This document shows positions 1 through 6,828 of a DNA stretch of 12,530 bases, in pieces. The position numbers and the translations under genes are program-made. The stretch is from Betaproteobacteria bacterium. GTDB lineage: Bacteria > Pseudomonadota > Gammaproteobacteria > Burkholderiales > Casimicrobiaceae. The stretch lies in assembly GCA_003153335.1 (NCBI GenBank), contig PLYG01000073.1, forward strand, positions 1 through 12,530. Reading direction: 5' to 3'. The notes beneath the pieces are model-generated. The model ran no database searches. It had not been told where the DNA came from and worked only from the letters and a program-made list of their open reading frames with translations. Every line of letters begins with the position of its first letter. The first letter of the stretch is position 1.

Positions 1-1
1 G

Positions 2-1132
2 CTCATTTCGGCAATCGCCCCCGCGGTTGCGCGTGCGGCGATGGAGTCGGGCGTTGCGACGCGGCCGATCACCGACTGGGACGCGTATCGCCAGCAGTTG
101 ACGCAGTTCGTCTACCGCTCGGGTGTGGTCATGAAGCCGATTTTTTCCGCGGCCAAGAGTCTGCCCAAGCGCATTGTGTTCGCCGAAGGCGAGGACGAGC
201 GTGTGCTGCGCGCAATCCAGGTCATTGTCGACGAAGGCCTTGCGCATCCGATCATCGTTGCGCGGCCGGCGGTGCTGGACAAACGCATCGAGCGCTTCGG
301 TTTGCGGATCAAGCCCGGGGTCGATTGCGAAGTCATCAACCCGGAATACGACGCGCGCTATCGCGACTACTGGCAGGAGTATCAGCAGTTGACCGAGCGC
401 CGCGGTGTGACCGGGCAGTATGCGAAGATCGAAATGCGGCGGCGGCTCACGCTGATCGGCGCAATGATGGTTCGCCGCAACGACGCCGACGGCATGATCT
501 GCGGAACGTTCGGCAATTACCTGCAGCACCTGGAATACGTGGATCAGGTCATCGGCATGCGGCCCGGTGTGAAGGAATACGCGGCAATGAACGCCTTGCT
601 GCTGCCCAATCGCCAGGTGTTCCTGGTCGACACCCACGTCAACCTCGATCCCACGGCCGAACAGATCGCCGAAATCACTATCATGGCGGCCGAGGAAATG
701 CGCCGCTTCGGCGTTATCCCGAAGGTGGCGCTGCTATCGCATTCCAACTTCGGCACGTCCAACGCGCCGTCGGCGCGCAAGATGCGCGATGCGCTGAAGC
801 TGATTCACCAGCGTTCGCCTGCGCTGGAGGTCGATGGCGAAATGCACGGCGATTCCGCGCTCGACGCGAATGCGCGGCGCATGGTGATGCCGCGCTCGAC
901 GCTGACCGGTGAAGCGAATCTGCTAGTGCTGCCGAACCTGGATGCGGCGAACATTTCCTACAATCTGCTCAGGACCAGCGCCGGACACAACGTCGCAGTC
1001 GGACCCATCCTGCTCGGCGCAGCCAAGCCGGTGCACATCCTCACCCCATCATCCACGGTGCGGCGCATTGTCAACATGACCGCACTGGCGGTGGTGGACG
1101 CCGGCGCGCAGCGGCAGCAGACTTTGCTCTGA
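2..1132 (+). CDS. maeB: NADP-dependent malic enzyme (MaeB type), C-terminal part, 5' end outside window
   Basis: This is the last 376 residues of a large malic enzyme that oxidatively decarboxylates malate to pyruvate with NADP, in the cytoplasm. The frame is open from base 2, and the residues before the first ATG (41) read as family sequence (IAPAVARAAMESGVA), so ATG 41 is not the start. What is visible is the end of the NAD-binding/malic region followed by a phosphotransacetylase-like domain from about base 130 (KPIFSAAKSLPKRIVFAEGEDERV), with typical blocks SHSNFGTSNAPSA, DGEMHGDSAL and GHNVAVGPILLGAAKP. Full-length family members are about 750-770 residues, so roughly half is missing to the left. 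In studied MaeB enzymes the PTA-like domain is regulatory (acetyl-CoA sensing) and not a working acetyltransferase; that is family knowledge. A strong intrinsic terminator lies about 100 bp downstream. A stand-alone phosphotransacetylase is unlikely because of the malic-enzyme linker before the domain. Confidence 0.93.
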   Translation, partial: LISAIAPAVARAAMESGVATRPITDWDAYRQQLTQFVYRSGVVMKPIFSAAKSLPKRIVFAEGEDERVLRAIQVIVDEGLAHPIIVARPAVLDKRIERFGLRIKPGVDCEVINPEYDARYRDYWQEYQQLTERRGVTGQYAKIEMRRRLTLIGAMMVRRNDADGMICGTFGNYLQHLEYVDQVIGMRPGVKEYAAMNALLLPNRQVFLVDTHVNLDPTAEQIAEITIMAAEEMRRFGVIPKVALLSHSNFGTSNAPSARKMRDALKLIHQRSPALEVDGEMHGDSALDANARRMVMPRSTLTGEANLLVLPNLDAANISYNLLRTSAGHNVAVGPILLGAAKPVHILTPSSTVRRIVNMTALAVVDAGAQRQQTLL

Positions 1133-1176
1133 TTCCGGGCGCTGCGACAGGCGGCATCGACGGCCGCTAAACCGGA

Positions 1177-1210
1177 CGTCGTAGGACGGGTGGACCGAAG
1201 CGATACCCAT
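1177..1210. repeat. REP-like intergenic element (single copy here)
   Basis: Read on the minus strand, this stretch (GATGGGTATCGCTTCGGTCC, then ACCCGTCCTACGAC) resembles the short element seen many times between genes of beta- and gammaproteobacteria, with its GATGGGT...TTCG...ACCC..CCTACG layout. GGGT (1188-1191) and ACCC (1205-1208) can pair around a CGAAGCG centre. It sits between the malic enzyme stop codon and its terminator. The family match is from memory; no second copy is present in this window. Confidence 0.4.
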
Positions 1211-1234
1211 CTGCAATTGCAACACATGCCGAAT

Positions 1235-1265
1235 GGCCGGCGCGTTCATCGCCGGCCTTCTTTTT
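1235..1265 (+). terminator. Rho-independent terminator of the malic enzyme gene
   Basis: A perfect 8-bp GC stem, GGCCGGCG (1235-1242) with CGCCGGCC (1250-1257), encloses a 7-base loop and is followed at once by TTCTTTTT (1258-1265). This is a textbook intrinsic terminator on the plus strand, 103 bases after the malic enzyme stop codon. It separates that gene from the AsmA/Pqi block. Confidence 0.88.
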
Positions 1266-1550
1266 GCCAAGTGGTACGGCGATTGTCCGTTTCGCAATGG
1301 CGCCACTGTCTATTGTCGCTCCGAATTTTTCTTTGCGGCGCAGCAACTCTGTAATGGCGGTCCCGCTAACAGAAAGCGCGGGTAGATCAAGATCCGCGAA
1401 CGCTTAGCCACCAGGCGCCTACTGGCCTGCATTCACGGTTCCCGCCTGCGCTGCGGACCGGGCTGCTTGCATTGTTCCAGCGGTAGCCACGAAATGGCAG
1501 CCATGCGCGCGGCGGCAATGTGCGACTGCGCACCGAACGTGGGAGCAACC
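1266..1550. other. Gene-free stretch upstream of the AsmA gene
   Basis: No convincing gene or RNA is seen here. The AsmA reading frame happens to stay open back to ATG 1467, but those 47 residues (Met/Ala/Cys/Ser-rich) do not look like a signal or family sequence. A TTGTCC at 1283-1288 could be a -35 element, but no good -10 box stands 16-18 bases after it. The promoter for the AsmA gene must lie here or around the palindrome at 1551-1571. Confidence 0.5.
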
Positions 1551-1571
1551 AGTGGTATTAATAATGCCACT
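1551..1571. promoter_or_regulatory. 21-bp near-perfect palindrome ahead of the AsmA gene; candidate operator
   Basis: The left arm AGTGGTATTA and the right arm TAATGCCACT are reverse complements at 9 of 10 positions, centred on A1561. The site ends 36 bases before the AsmA start codon. It also contains TGGTATTAA (1553-1561), which fits an extended -10 element loosely. The size and symmetry suit a dimeric repressor or activator; the GGTAT/ATGCC spacing recalls GntR-type operators, but the regulator is not identifiable. No T-run follows, so it is not a terminator. Confidence 0.5.
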
Positions 1572-1607
1572 ATCGTTTCAACTCCGACTTTAACCTGGGA
1601 TTTCAAG

Positions 1608-3668
1608 ATGCCACGCCGCTCGCTGAAACGGGTCGGCCGGATTCTGCTTGCGCTGGTCCTGCTGATCGCTGCCATTATCGCGCTGTTCGATTGGAACTGG
1701 CTGAAAGGCCCGCTCGAACGCAAGGTCCTGGACAAGAGCGGCCGGCAATTGGTCATCAATGGGGACCTGAAGGTCAAACTCGGATGGCCGCTGGCGCACG
1801 TTGATGCTGCACAGGTGACCTTTGCGAATCCGACGTGGGCCAGTGGAAAGCAGATGCTGGTGGCGGACGGCGTGGCATTTTCACTCGATCTGCCAAAGTT
1901 GTTCACTTACAACATTTCCCTGCCCGAGGTAGAACTCAAGCAGCCGGTTCTCGTCCTGGAACGCAGTGGGGACGGTCGAGAAAATTGGCGCCTCGATCGC
2001 CAGCAACAGGTCGACAACTCGCATATCCGGATTGGTGTTCTTCGCCTTGACCAAGGGCGGCTCACGTTTGACGATCCTTCGCAGAAGACCAGCATTCAGG
2101 CGGACATAGCGACTGCGAATGCGGGACAAAGTCCGAAGCAAGCCGCCGTCGCCGACGCCGGTATTCTGTTTGACGCGCGTGGGCAGTTCAAGGGTTTTCC
2201 GCTTGCGGCGCGTGGCAGTGGTGGGCCAGCGCTCGCCTTGGGCGCAGACAGCGCACCTTACCCGCTCAAACTCGAAGCGACATTGGGTCGCACATGGATG
2301 AAGGTCGATGGGACGATCACCGGTCTGCTGAGCCTGGCGGCGATCGACATGCACCTCGCCCTCAAAGGCGACAGCCTGGCACAACTGTTCCCGCAGCTAG
2401 GCATCGCGCTCCCGGAAACGCATGCCTATGGCCTCGCCGGCCACCTTGGGCATGACGACCACAGGTGGCGCTACGAAAAATTTGCCGGCCACATCGGCAA
2501 ATCCGATCTCGCGGGGACGCTGCAGGTCGATACCGGCGGCACCCGCGCATTCCTGCATGGCGAGCTGGTTTCCGAGCGACTCGATTTCGCTGATCTGGGA
2601 CCCATGGTCGGCGCACAACCAGGCGGCCGGATGCAGGCGGCGTCGCCGCCGGCGATGCAAGCCGGTCAGCGCGCCGACCAGGCGGTGCCGGTGACGGTAT
2701 CTGCGCGTGCGGCGGCGCCCGGATTGCGCGTGCTGCCCAATGAGCCATACACCGCCGAGCGCTGGAACAGTCTGGATGCGGAGGTGAAGTTCAGCGCCCA
2801 AAAAATTGATCGTGCGCAAGAGCTCCCGCTGGAAGATCTCGTTACGGTGATCAAGTTGCGAGATGCTGTCCTGATGCTCGACCCGCTGGATTTTGGTATC
2901 GCTGGCGGTCACCTGGACGGCACCATTACTCTAGATGGCCGGCAGGATCCGATCCGGGCGGCTGCCAAGATGCGTGCGCGGAAAATCCTTCTGGGCAAGA
3001 TGTTGCCGACCATCAAATTGGCGGACAAGAGCATCGGTCAGATGAACGGCGAACTTAATCTGGCAGGCACTGGCAATACCGTCGGTAACATGCTGGCTAC
3101 GGCGGATGGCAAGGTTGCGTTCTTTGTGGGCGAGGGGGAAGTAAGTAAGCTGTTGATGGAAAAAATCGGTCTTCACCTTCCTGAAATTGTGATGCTCAAG
3201 ATCAGTGGCGACAAGATCGTCGGAATTCGCTGCGGCGTTGCCGATTTCAGTGTGAGGCAGGGGGTCATGGCGGTCGACACGCTGGTGCTCGACACGGAGG
3301 TCACCAACATCAGCGGAACGGGTACCATCGATCTCGCTCAGGAAAAGTTGGATCTGACGCTCGTCCCTCAGACGAAAAACACCAGCCTGGTGGCCTTGCG
3401 CGCCCCCATTCACGTTCGCGGCAGTCTAGGCAATCCCGACGTCGGAATCGATACCGCCAAAGTCGCGGCGCGTGGCCTTGGTGCAATCGCGCTGGGAATC
3501 GTAAATCCATTCCTCGCATTGGTCCCGCTGGTCGAACCCGGACCGGGTAAGGATAGCGATTGCGGCCGGCTTGTTACAGACGCGAAGGAACCACCCCGCA
3601 AGATAGCCAAGCGGCGCCCAGCCGGGGTGCTGGCGTCGCGCCTGCAGGTTGAAGTCGCTCATCCCTGA
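1608..3668 (+). CDS. AsmA family protein
   Basis: A 686-residue inner-membrane-anchored protein of the AsmA/TamB/YhdP-like superfamily. Residues 11-27 (RILLALVLLIAAIIALF) form one N-terminal transmembrane helix after a basic MPRRSLKR start, giving N-in with the bulk in the periplasm. The following segment (LDKSGRQLVINGDLKVKLGWPLAHVDAAQVTFANPTW, in two parts) is the classic AsmA N-terminal domain. The C-terminal AsmA-like block runs from about residue 480 (GQMNGELNLAGTGN; DFSVRQGVMAVDTLVLDTE; GTGTIDLAQEKLDLTLVPQ) to a typical IVNPFLALVPLVEPG..KDSDCG end. Family members span the envelope as beta-groove proteins and are linked to phospholipid transport and outer-membrane homeostasis. I chose ATG 1608 because family sequence starts there; an in-frame ATG at 1467 would place 47 unrelated residues before the helix. 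The ribosome site is weak (TGGGA, 1596-1600). The pqi operon starts 139 bp downstream on the same strand. The exact molecular role is not shown by the sequence. Confidence 0.9.
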   Translation: MPRRSLKRVGRILLALVLLIAAIIALFDWNWLKGPLERKVLDKSGRQLVINGDLKVKLGWPLAHVDAAQVTFANPTWASGKQMLVADGVAFSLDLPKLFTYNISLPEVELKQPVLVLERSGDGRENWRLDRQQQVDNSHIRIGVLRLDQGRLTFDDPSQKTSIQADIATANAGQSPKQAAVADAGILFDARGQFKGFPLAARGSGGPALALGADSAPYPLKLEATLGRTWMKVDGTITGLLSLAAIDMHLALKGDSLAQLFPQLGIALPETHAYGLAGHLGHDDHRWRYEKFAGHIGKSDLAGTLQVDTGGTRAFLHGELVSERLDFADLGPMVGAQPGGRMQAASPPAMQAGQRADQAVPVTVSARAAAPGLRVLPNEPYTAERWNSLDAEVKFSAQKIDRAQELPLEDLVTVIKLRDAVLMLDPLDFGIAGGHLDGTITLDGRQDPIRAAAKMRARKILLGKMLPTIKLADKSIGQMNGELNLAGTGNTVGNMLATADGKVAFFVGEGEVSKLLMEKIGLHLPEIVMLKISGDKIVGIRCGVADFSVRQGVMAVDTLVLDTEVTNISGTGTIDLAQEKLDLTLVPQTKNTSLVALRAPIHVRGSLGNPDVGIDTAKVAARGLGAIALGIVNPFLALVPLVEPGPGKDSDCGRLVTDAKEPPRKIAKRRPAGVLASRLQVEVAHP

Positions 3669-3807
3669 TCCTGTCGCACTACTGCCTCCGCATTCTCGTA
3701 CGCCGGCGCGCCGGGTTATCATGTCACCTGCGGACGGTGCAGGTACTGATGGGTCGGCGCCCGTACGTCCACACGTAGAAACATTCATATCAGTCCGGGA
3801 AAGTGCA
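3669..3807 (+). promoter_or_regulatory. Intergenic region ahead of the pqi operon with a possible -10 box
   Basis: This 139-bp gap separates the AsmA gene from pqiA. TATCAT at 3717-3722 matches the -10 consensus at 5 of 6 positions, but no good -35 box is seen 16-18 bases before it, so it is only a candidate promoter. A 12-base self-complementary GC palindrome, CCGGCGCGCCGG (3703-3714), lies just before it. The ribosome site for the next gene is GGGA at 3797-3800. No terminator with a T-run is present, so read-through from the AsmA gene is possible. Confidence 0.3.
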
Positions 3808-4473
3808 ATGCCTGTTGCGCCTTTGATAGCCTGTCCCGAATGCGATCTCTTGCAAGCGGAGACGCCGCTGCCCCCTCGCCGGACGGCATGTTGCCGCCGT
3901 TGCGGCGTGGCGCTCTATCGCAGCACCAGCCATAGCCTCGACCGTTCGCTGGCCTTTTCGCTTGCCGCTGTCGTACTGCTGGTGATTGCGAATATGTTGC
4001 CCATTGCCGGTCTCGACGTAAGAGGGCAGCACACCGAAACGACCTTGTGGGGCGCCGTCCAAGCCTTGTACGACCAGGACAGGGTGGCGGTATCCGTGCT
4101 GGTTTTTGTGACGACCCTTTTCGCGCCCGCAACGGAACTCTGCATAATGCTGTACATGCTGTTGCCGTTGCGCTTGGGCCAAGTGCCGCGCCACTTGTCG
4201 CTGGCATTTCGTCTCGCGCCCATCGCGCGCGAGTGGGGCCTGGTCGATGTGTTCATGCTGGGCGTGGTGGTGTCGCTGATCAAGCTCGGCAATCTCGCGA
4301 TCGTGGTGCCGGGCATCGCGCTCTGGTCGTTCGGCGTGCTGATCCTGCTGCTGACCGCCATCGGCGCGTCGTTCGATGCCCGCGAATTCTGGCTGCGGGC
4401 AGATGCCAACCGTGCCGCGCTCGAACGCTCCGCAAGCGGGTCGGCGGCGCGTCCCCTGGAGCCGGCGACTTGA
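3808..4473 (+). CDS. pqiA: PqiA-type inner membrane protein, first half-size copy
   Basis: A 221-residue paraquat-inducible protein A family member. It has a small cytoplasmic zinc-ribbon-like head, C9-P-E-C12 and C29-R-R-C32, followed by four likely transmembrane helices: LAFSLAAVVLLVIANMLPI, VSVLVFVTTLFAPATELCIM, DVFMLGVVVSLIKLGNLAIV and ALWSFGVLILLLTAIGA. Conserved family turns are present (ANMLPI; REWGLVDVFMLG; FDAREFW). In E. coli PqiA is one chain of about 417 residues holding two such units; here each unit is its own gene. PqiA is the inner-membrane partner of the MCE protein PqiB in a lipid-transfer machine. ATG 3808 is chosen because GGGA lies 7 bases before it and family sequence starts there; an in-frame ATG at 3649 would overlap the AsmA gene and add 53 unrelated residues. 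The 3' end overlaps the second copy in TTGA. Confidence 0.9.
   Translation: MPVAPLIACPECDLLQAETPLPPRRTACCRRCGVALYRSTSHSLDRSLAFSLAAVVLLVIANMLPIAGLDVRGQHTETTLWGAVQALYDQDRVAVSVLVFVTTLFAPATELCIMLYMLLPLRLGQVPRHLSLAFRLAPIAREWGLVDVFMLGVVVSLIKLGNLAIVVPGIALWSFGVLILLLTAIGASFDAREFWLRADANRAALERSASGSAARPLEPAT
4458..4472 (+). promoter_or_regulatory. Ribosome binding site and TTG start of the second pqiA copy
   Basis: GGAG at 4458-4461 lies 8 bases before TTG 4470, which overlaps the TGA of the preceding gene (TTGA, 4470-4473). The frame is open upstream to an ATG at 4047, but that would sit deep inside the first pqiA copy. No ATG or GTG near the first cysteine pair fits, so TTG 4470 is the best start and implies translational coupling. 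Confidence 0.7.
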
Positions 4474-5120
4474 GCCTGCCCCATACCACCGCGGTGGACG
4501 CCGGCTTGCTCTCCTGCCCGGCCTGCGAACTGGTTTCACGTCCCCCGCCGGGAGCCGCGGACGTCTTTGCAACAGCGACCGCCCGGTGTCCACGCTGCGG
4601 TGCCCGCGTCCACCCGCGCAAGCCCGACAGCATAGCCCGCACCTGGGCGTTTCTGATTGCCGCGTGTGTTCTATACATCCCGGCCAATGCACTGCCCATC
4701 ATGGACACCAGTTCGTTGTTCGACGCGCAACAGGACACGATCCTGAGCGGCGTCGTGTATCTGTGGACGACCGGCTCCTGGGTGACAGCGCTGATCGTGT
4801 TCATCGCCAGCATCGTCACCCCCCTGCTCAAACTAGTGACGCTCAGTGCACTGGTGATTTCGGTGCAGAAGAAATCGACCTGGCGGCCCCACATGCGTGC
4901 GCGACTGTACCGGGTGGTGAGTCTGGTGGGACGATGGTCGATGCTCGACATTTTTGTCGTCGCCGTTCTGGTGGCGCTGGTGCAGATTCAATCCATTGCG
5001 GTCATCACTGCGGGCCCTGGCGCGTTCGCGTTTGGCGCCGTCGTCGTGCTGACCATGTTCGCCGCATTCAGCTTCGACCCCCGCCTGATCTGGGATCCGG
5101 TGAAGGCCGCGCATGCGTGA
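4470..5120 (+). CDS. pqiA: PqiA-type inner membrane protein, second half-size copy
   Basis: A 216-residue protein from a TTG start, homologous to the preceding gene and corresponding to the second half of a fused E. coli-type PqiA. The zinc-ribbon-like head is C16-P-A-C19 and C40-P-R-C43. Four hydrophobic helices follow: TWAFLIAACVLYIPANALPI, WVTALIVFIASIVTPLLKLV, MLDIFVVAVLVALVQIQSIA and AFAFGAVVVLTMFAAFSF, with the family turns ANALPIMDTSS, GRWSMLDIFV and FDPRLIWDP. It is inferred to pair with the first copy in the inner membrane and to feed or anchor PqiB. It overlaps the upstream gene by 4 bases and pqiB by 8, so its amount should be coupled to both. Confidence 0.9.
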   Translation: MSLPHTTAVDAGLLSCPACELVSRPPPGAADVFATATARCPRCGARVHPRKPDSIARTWAFLIAACVLYIPANALPIMDTSSLFDAQQDTILSGVVYLWTTGSWVTALIVFIASIVTPLLKLVTLSALVISVQKKSTWRPHMRARLYRVVSLVGRWSMLDIFVVAVLVALVQIQSIAVITAGPGAFAFGAVVVLTMFAAFSFDPRLIWDPVKAAHA

Positions 5121-6828
5121 CACTCCTCCGTCCGATCCGCCGTCCGCCGATCCGCAAATCCCGCAGGCGGTAGTCCGGCCGGAGCGCAAGTGGCCGCTGC
5201 TGGTGGTATGGCTCGTGCCTGTCATTGCCATCCTGTTCGGTGGTTGGGTCGGATTGCAGGCGTTGCGCGAGCGCGGGACCACCATTACCATCTCGTTCAA
5301 GACCGGTGAAGGCATCGAAGCGCGCAAGACCAAGATCAAGTACAAGAACGTGGACATCGGCGAGGTCCGCACCGTCACGCTCAGTGAAGACCGGTCGCGG
5401 GTCATTGTCACCGCGCAGATCACCCGGGAGGCCGAGAATCTTCTTGTCGAAGACACGCGTTTCTGGGTTGTGCGGCCGCGGATTTCCGCCGGCAGCGTGA
5501 CCGGTTTGGGCACGCTGCTTGCCGGGTCCTATGTCGGAATGGATGCCGGCAGGTCGACGGCCGCGATCCGTGACTTTGTCGGTCTGGAGCAACCCACCAT
5601 TTTCACCGCGGATCTGCAAGGTCGGCAGTTCATGTTGCGCGGCGGGGATCTGGGGTCGCTCGATATCGGCTCGCCGATTTACTTCAGGCATATTGAGGTC
5701 GGACAGGTCGTTGGCTACGACCTGGACCAGGATGGCAAAGGCGTCACGGTGAAGGTCTTCATCAATGCGCCGTACGACAAGTACGTCAATCCCAATGCCC
5801 GGTTCTGGTATGCGGACGGTTTCGATGTCACGCTGGACGCGAATGGCCTCAAGATCAACACGCAGTCCGTGGTCTCGATTCTGCTGGGCGGATTGGCATT
5901 CGAGAGTCCGCCCGATGCGGACCCGGCGCCGCCCTCCGCAGCGAACGCCGGATTCGAAATTTTTGGGGACCGTGCCCATGCGATGAAAGCGGCGGCCGCC
6001 GGGTCGGAGACATTTGTGCTGGCTTTCAAGGAGTCGGTGCGCGGACTCACCCTCGGCGCGCCGGTCGATTTTCGCGGCGTCGTCATCGGCGAGGTGCTGG
6101 CAATCGACGTGAATTTCGATCGGGTCACGCGCGAGATCACGGTGCCGGTCAAGGTTCGCATCTATACGGGCCGCCTGCGCGGACAGCGCGGCAAGGCCGC
6201 CCTGTCGGACGCAACGCCTGTCGATTCGAAAGCGTTTCTCGATCGTCTGGTGAGCCGCGGCTTTCGGGCGCAACTGAAAACGGCAAACCTGCTCACCGCG
6301 CAGCTTTACGTTGCGCTCGATTTCTATCCCGGCGTGCCCAAGGCCGGTATCGACTGGACGAGAACGCCGCCGGAGTTGCCGACCACGGAGGGGAGTCTGC
6401 AGGAATTGCAGGCGACACTCGCGTCGATCGCGCAAAAGCTCGACCGCGTGCCGTTCGATACCATCAGCGCCGAACTGCAGCAGACCCTGCAGAACGGGAA
6501 CAAGCTGATTAAACAGCTCGATCAAGAGACCGCGCCCGAAGCACGCGCCGTACTGGCCGATGCGGGCCGGACCCTGCAAAATGCCAACAAGCTGATCGAG
6601 CAATTGGGCGCTGAAACGGCGCCGGAAGCGCGTGCCGCGCTGGCCGAGGTGCGCCGCACGATGGCGACGATCGACCGTGCGATTGCGCCCGATGCGCCAC
6701 TGCAGCGGGATCTGCAGCAGGCATTGCGCGAAGTTTCGCGCGCAGCCCAGGCCTTCCGCGTCCTGGCGGACTATCTCGAACGCCATCCGGAGTCGTTGCT
6801 ACGCGGCAAGAAAGAGGATGACAAGTGA
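5113..6828 (+). CDS. pqiB: PqiB, three-MCE-domain intermembrane lipid transport protein
   Basis: A 571-residue MCE protein (E. coli PqiB is 546). After a Pro-rich cytoplasmic tail, residues about 27-47 (WPLLVVWLVPVIAILFGGWV) form the single inner-membrane helix. Three MCE domains follow, starting near residues 57 (ITISFKTGEGIEARKTKI), 173 (FMLRGGDLGSLDIGSPIYFR) and 301 (FVLAFKESVRGLTLGAPVDF), each with the G-x-P/K-V/I-x-[FY]-[KR] type strand. From about residue 420 the chain is long helix, the part that in E. coli hexamers forms the hollow needle toward the outer membrane. This needle contains a 29-residue repeat (separate entry). Role: a periplasm-spanning lipid conduit; substrate and direction are not visible here. 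ATG 5113 overlaps the end of the second pqiA by 8 bases. It ends overlapping pqiC in GTGA. A different MCE family (YebT, seven domains; MlaD, one domain) is excluded by the domain count and the PqiA/PqiC neighbours. Confidence 0.95.
   Translation: MRDTPPSDPPSADPQIPQAVVRPERKWPLLVVWLVPVIAILFGGWVGLQALRERGTTITISFKTGEGIEARKTKIKYKNVDIGEVRTVTLSEDRSRVIVTAQITREAENLLVEDTRFWVVRPRISAGSVTGLGTLLAGSYVGMDAGRSTAAIRDFVGLEQPTIFTADLQGRQFMLRGGDLGSLDIGSPIYFRHIEVGQVVGYDLDQDGKGVTVKVFINAPYDKYVNPNARFWYADGFDVTLDANGLKINTQSVVSILLGGLAFESPPDADPAPPSAANAGFEIFGDRAHAMKAAAAGSETFVLAFKESVRGLTLGAPVDFRGVVIGEVLAIDVNFDRVTREITVPVKVRIYTGRLRGQRGKAALSDATPVDSKAFLDRLVSRGFRAQLKTANLLTAQLYVALDFYPGVPKAGIDWTRTPPELPTTEGSLQELQATLASIAQKLDRVPFDTISAELQQTLQNGNKLIKQLDQETAPEARAVLADAGRTLQNANKLIEQLGAETAPEARAALAEVRRTMATIDRAIAPDAPLQRDLQQALREVSRAAQAFRVLADYLERHPESLLRGKKEDDK
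6484..6741 (+). repeat. 29-codon tandem repeat inside pqiB (two clear units, one decayed)
   Basis: Unit 1 (6484-6570) and unit 2 (6571-6657) have an 87-base period and encode TLQNGNKLIKQLDQETAPEA+RAVLADAGR and TLQNANKLIEQLGAETAPEA+RAALAEVRR: 21 of 29 residues and 61 of 87 bases are identical. A third, decayed unit of 28 codons starts at 6658 (TMATIDRAIAPDAPLQ). The units lie in the C-terminal helical needle at residues 458-543 and keep the reading frame. Confidence 0.8.

Noticed and set aside
1467..1607. Upstream in-frame extension of the AsmA gene
   Set aside because: The 47 residues precede the natural basic start plus membrane helix and show no signal or domain character; they also overlap the palindrome at 1551-1571.
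3703..3714. 12-base GC palindrome CCGGCGCGCCGG as a terminator
   Set aside because: It has no loop and no following T-run; short GC palindromes are expected in DNA of this composition.
4047..4469. Early start of the second pqiA copy at ATG 4047
   Set aside because: It would overlap the first copy by over 400 bases and add an Arg-rich unrelated segment; the zinc-ribbon head begins just after TTG 4470, which has a proper ribosome site.
3790..4692. A 300-codon minus-strand frame opposite the pqiA copies
   Set aside because: It has Arg/Gln/His-rich low-complexity content and lies fully opposite two genes with clear transmembrane and zinc-ribbon patterns.
5068..6786. A 572-codon open frame on the minus strand opposite pqiB
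   Set aside because: It mirrors the real gene; the product is Arg/Gln/His-rich without recognisable domains, as expected from the antisense frame of a GC-biased gene. pqiB itself is unambiguous.
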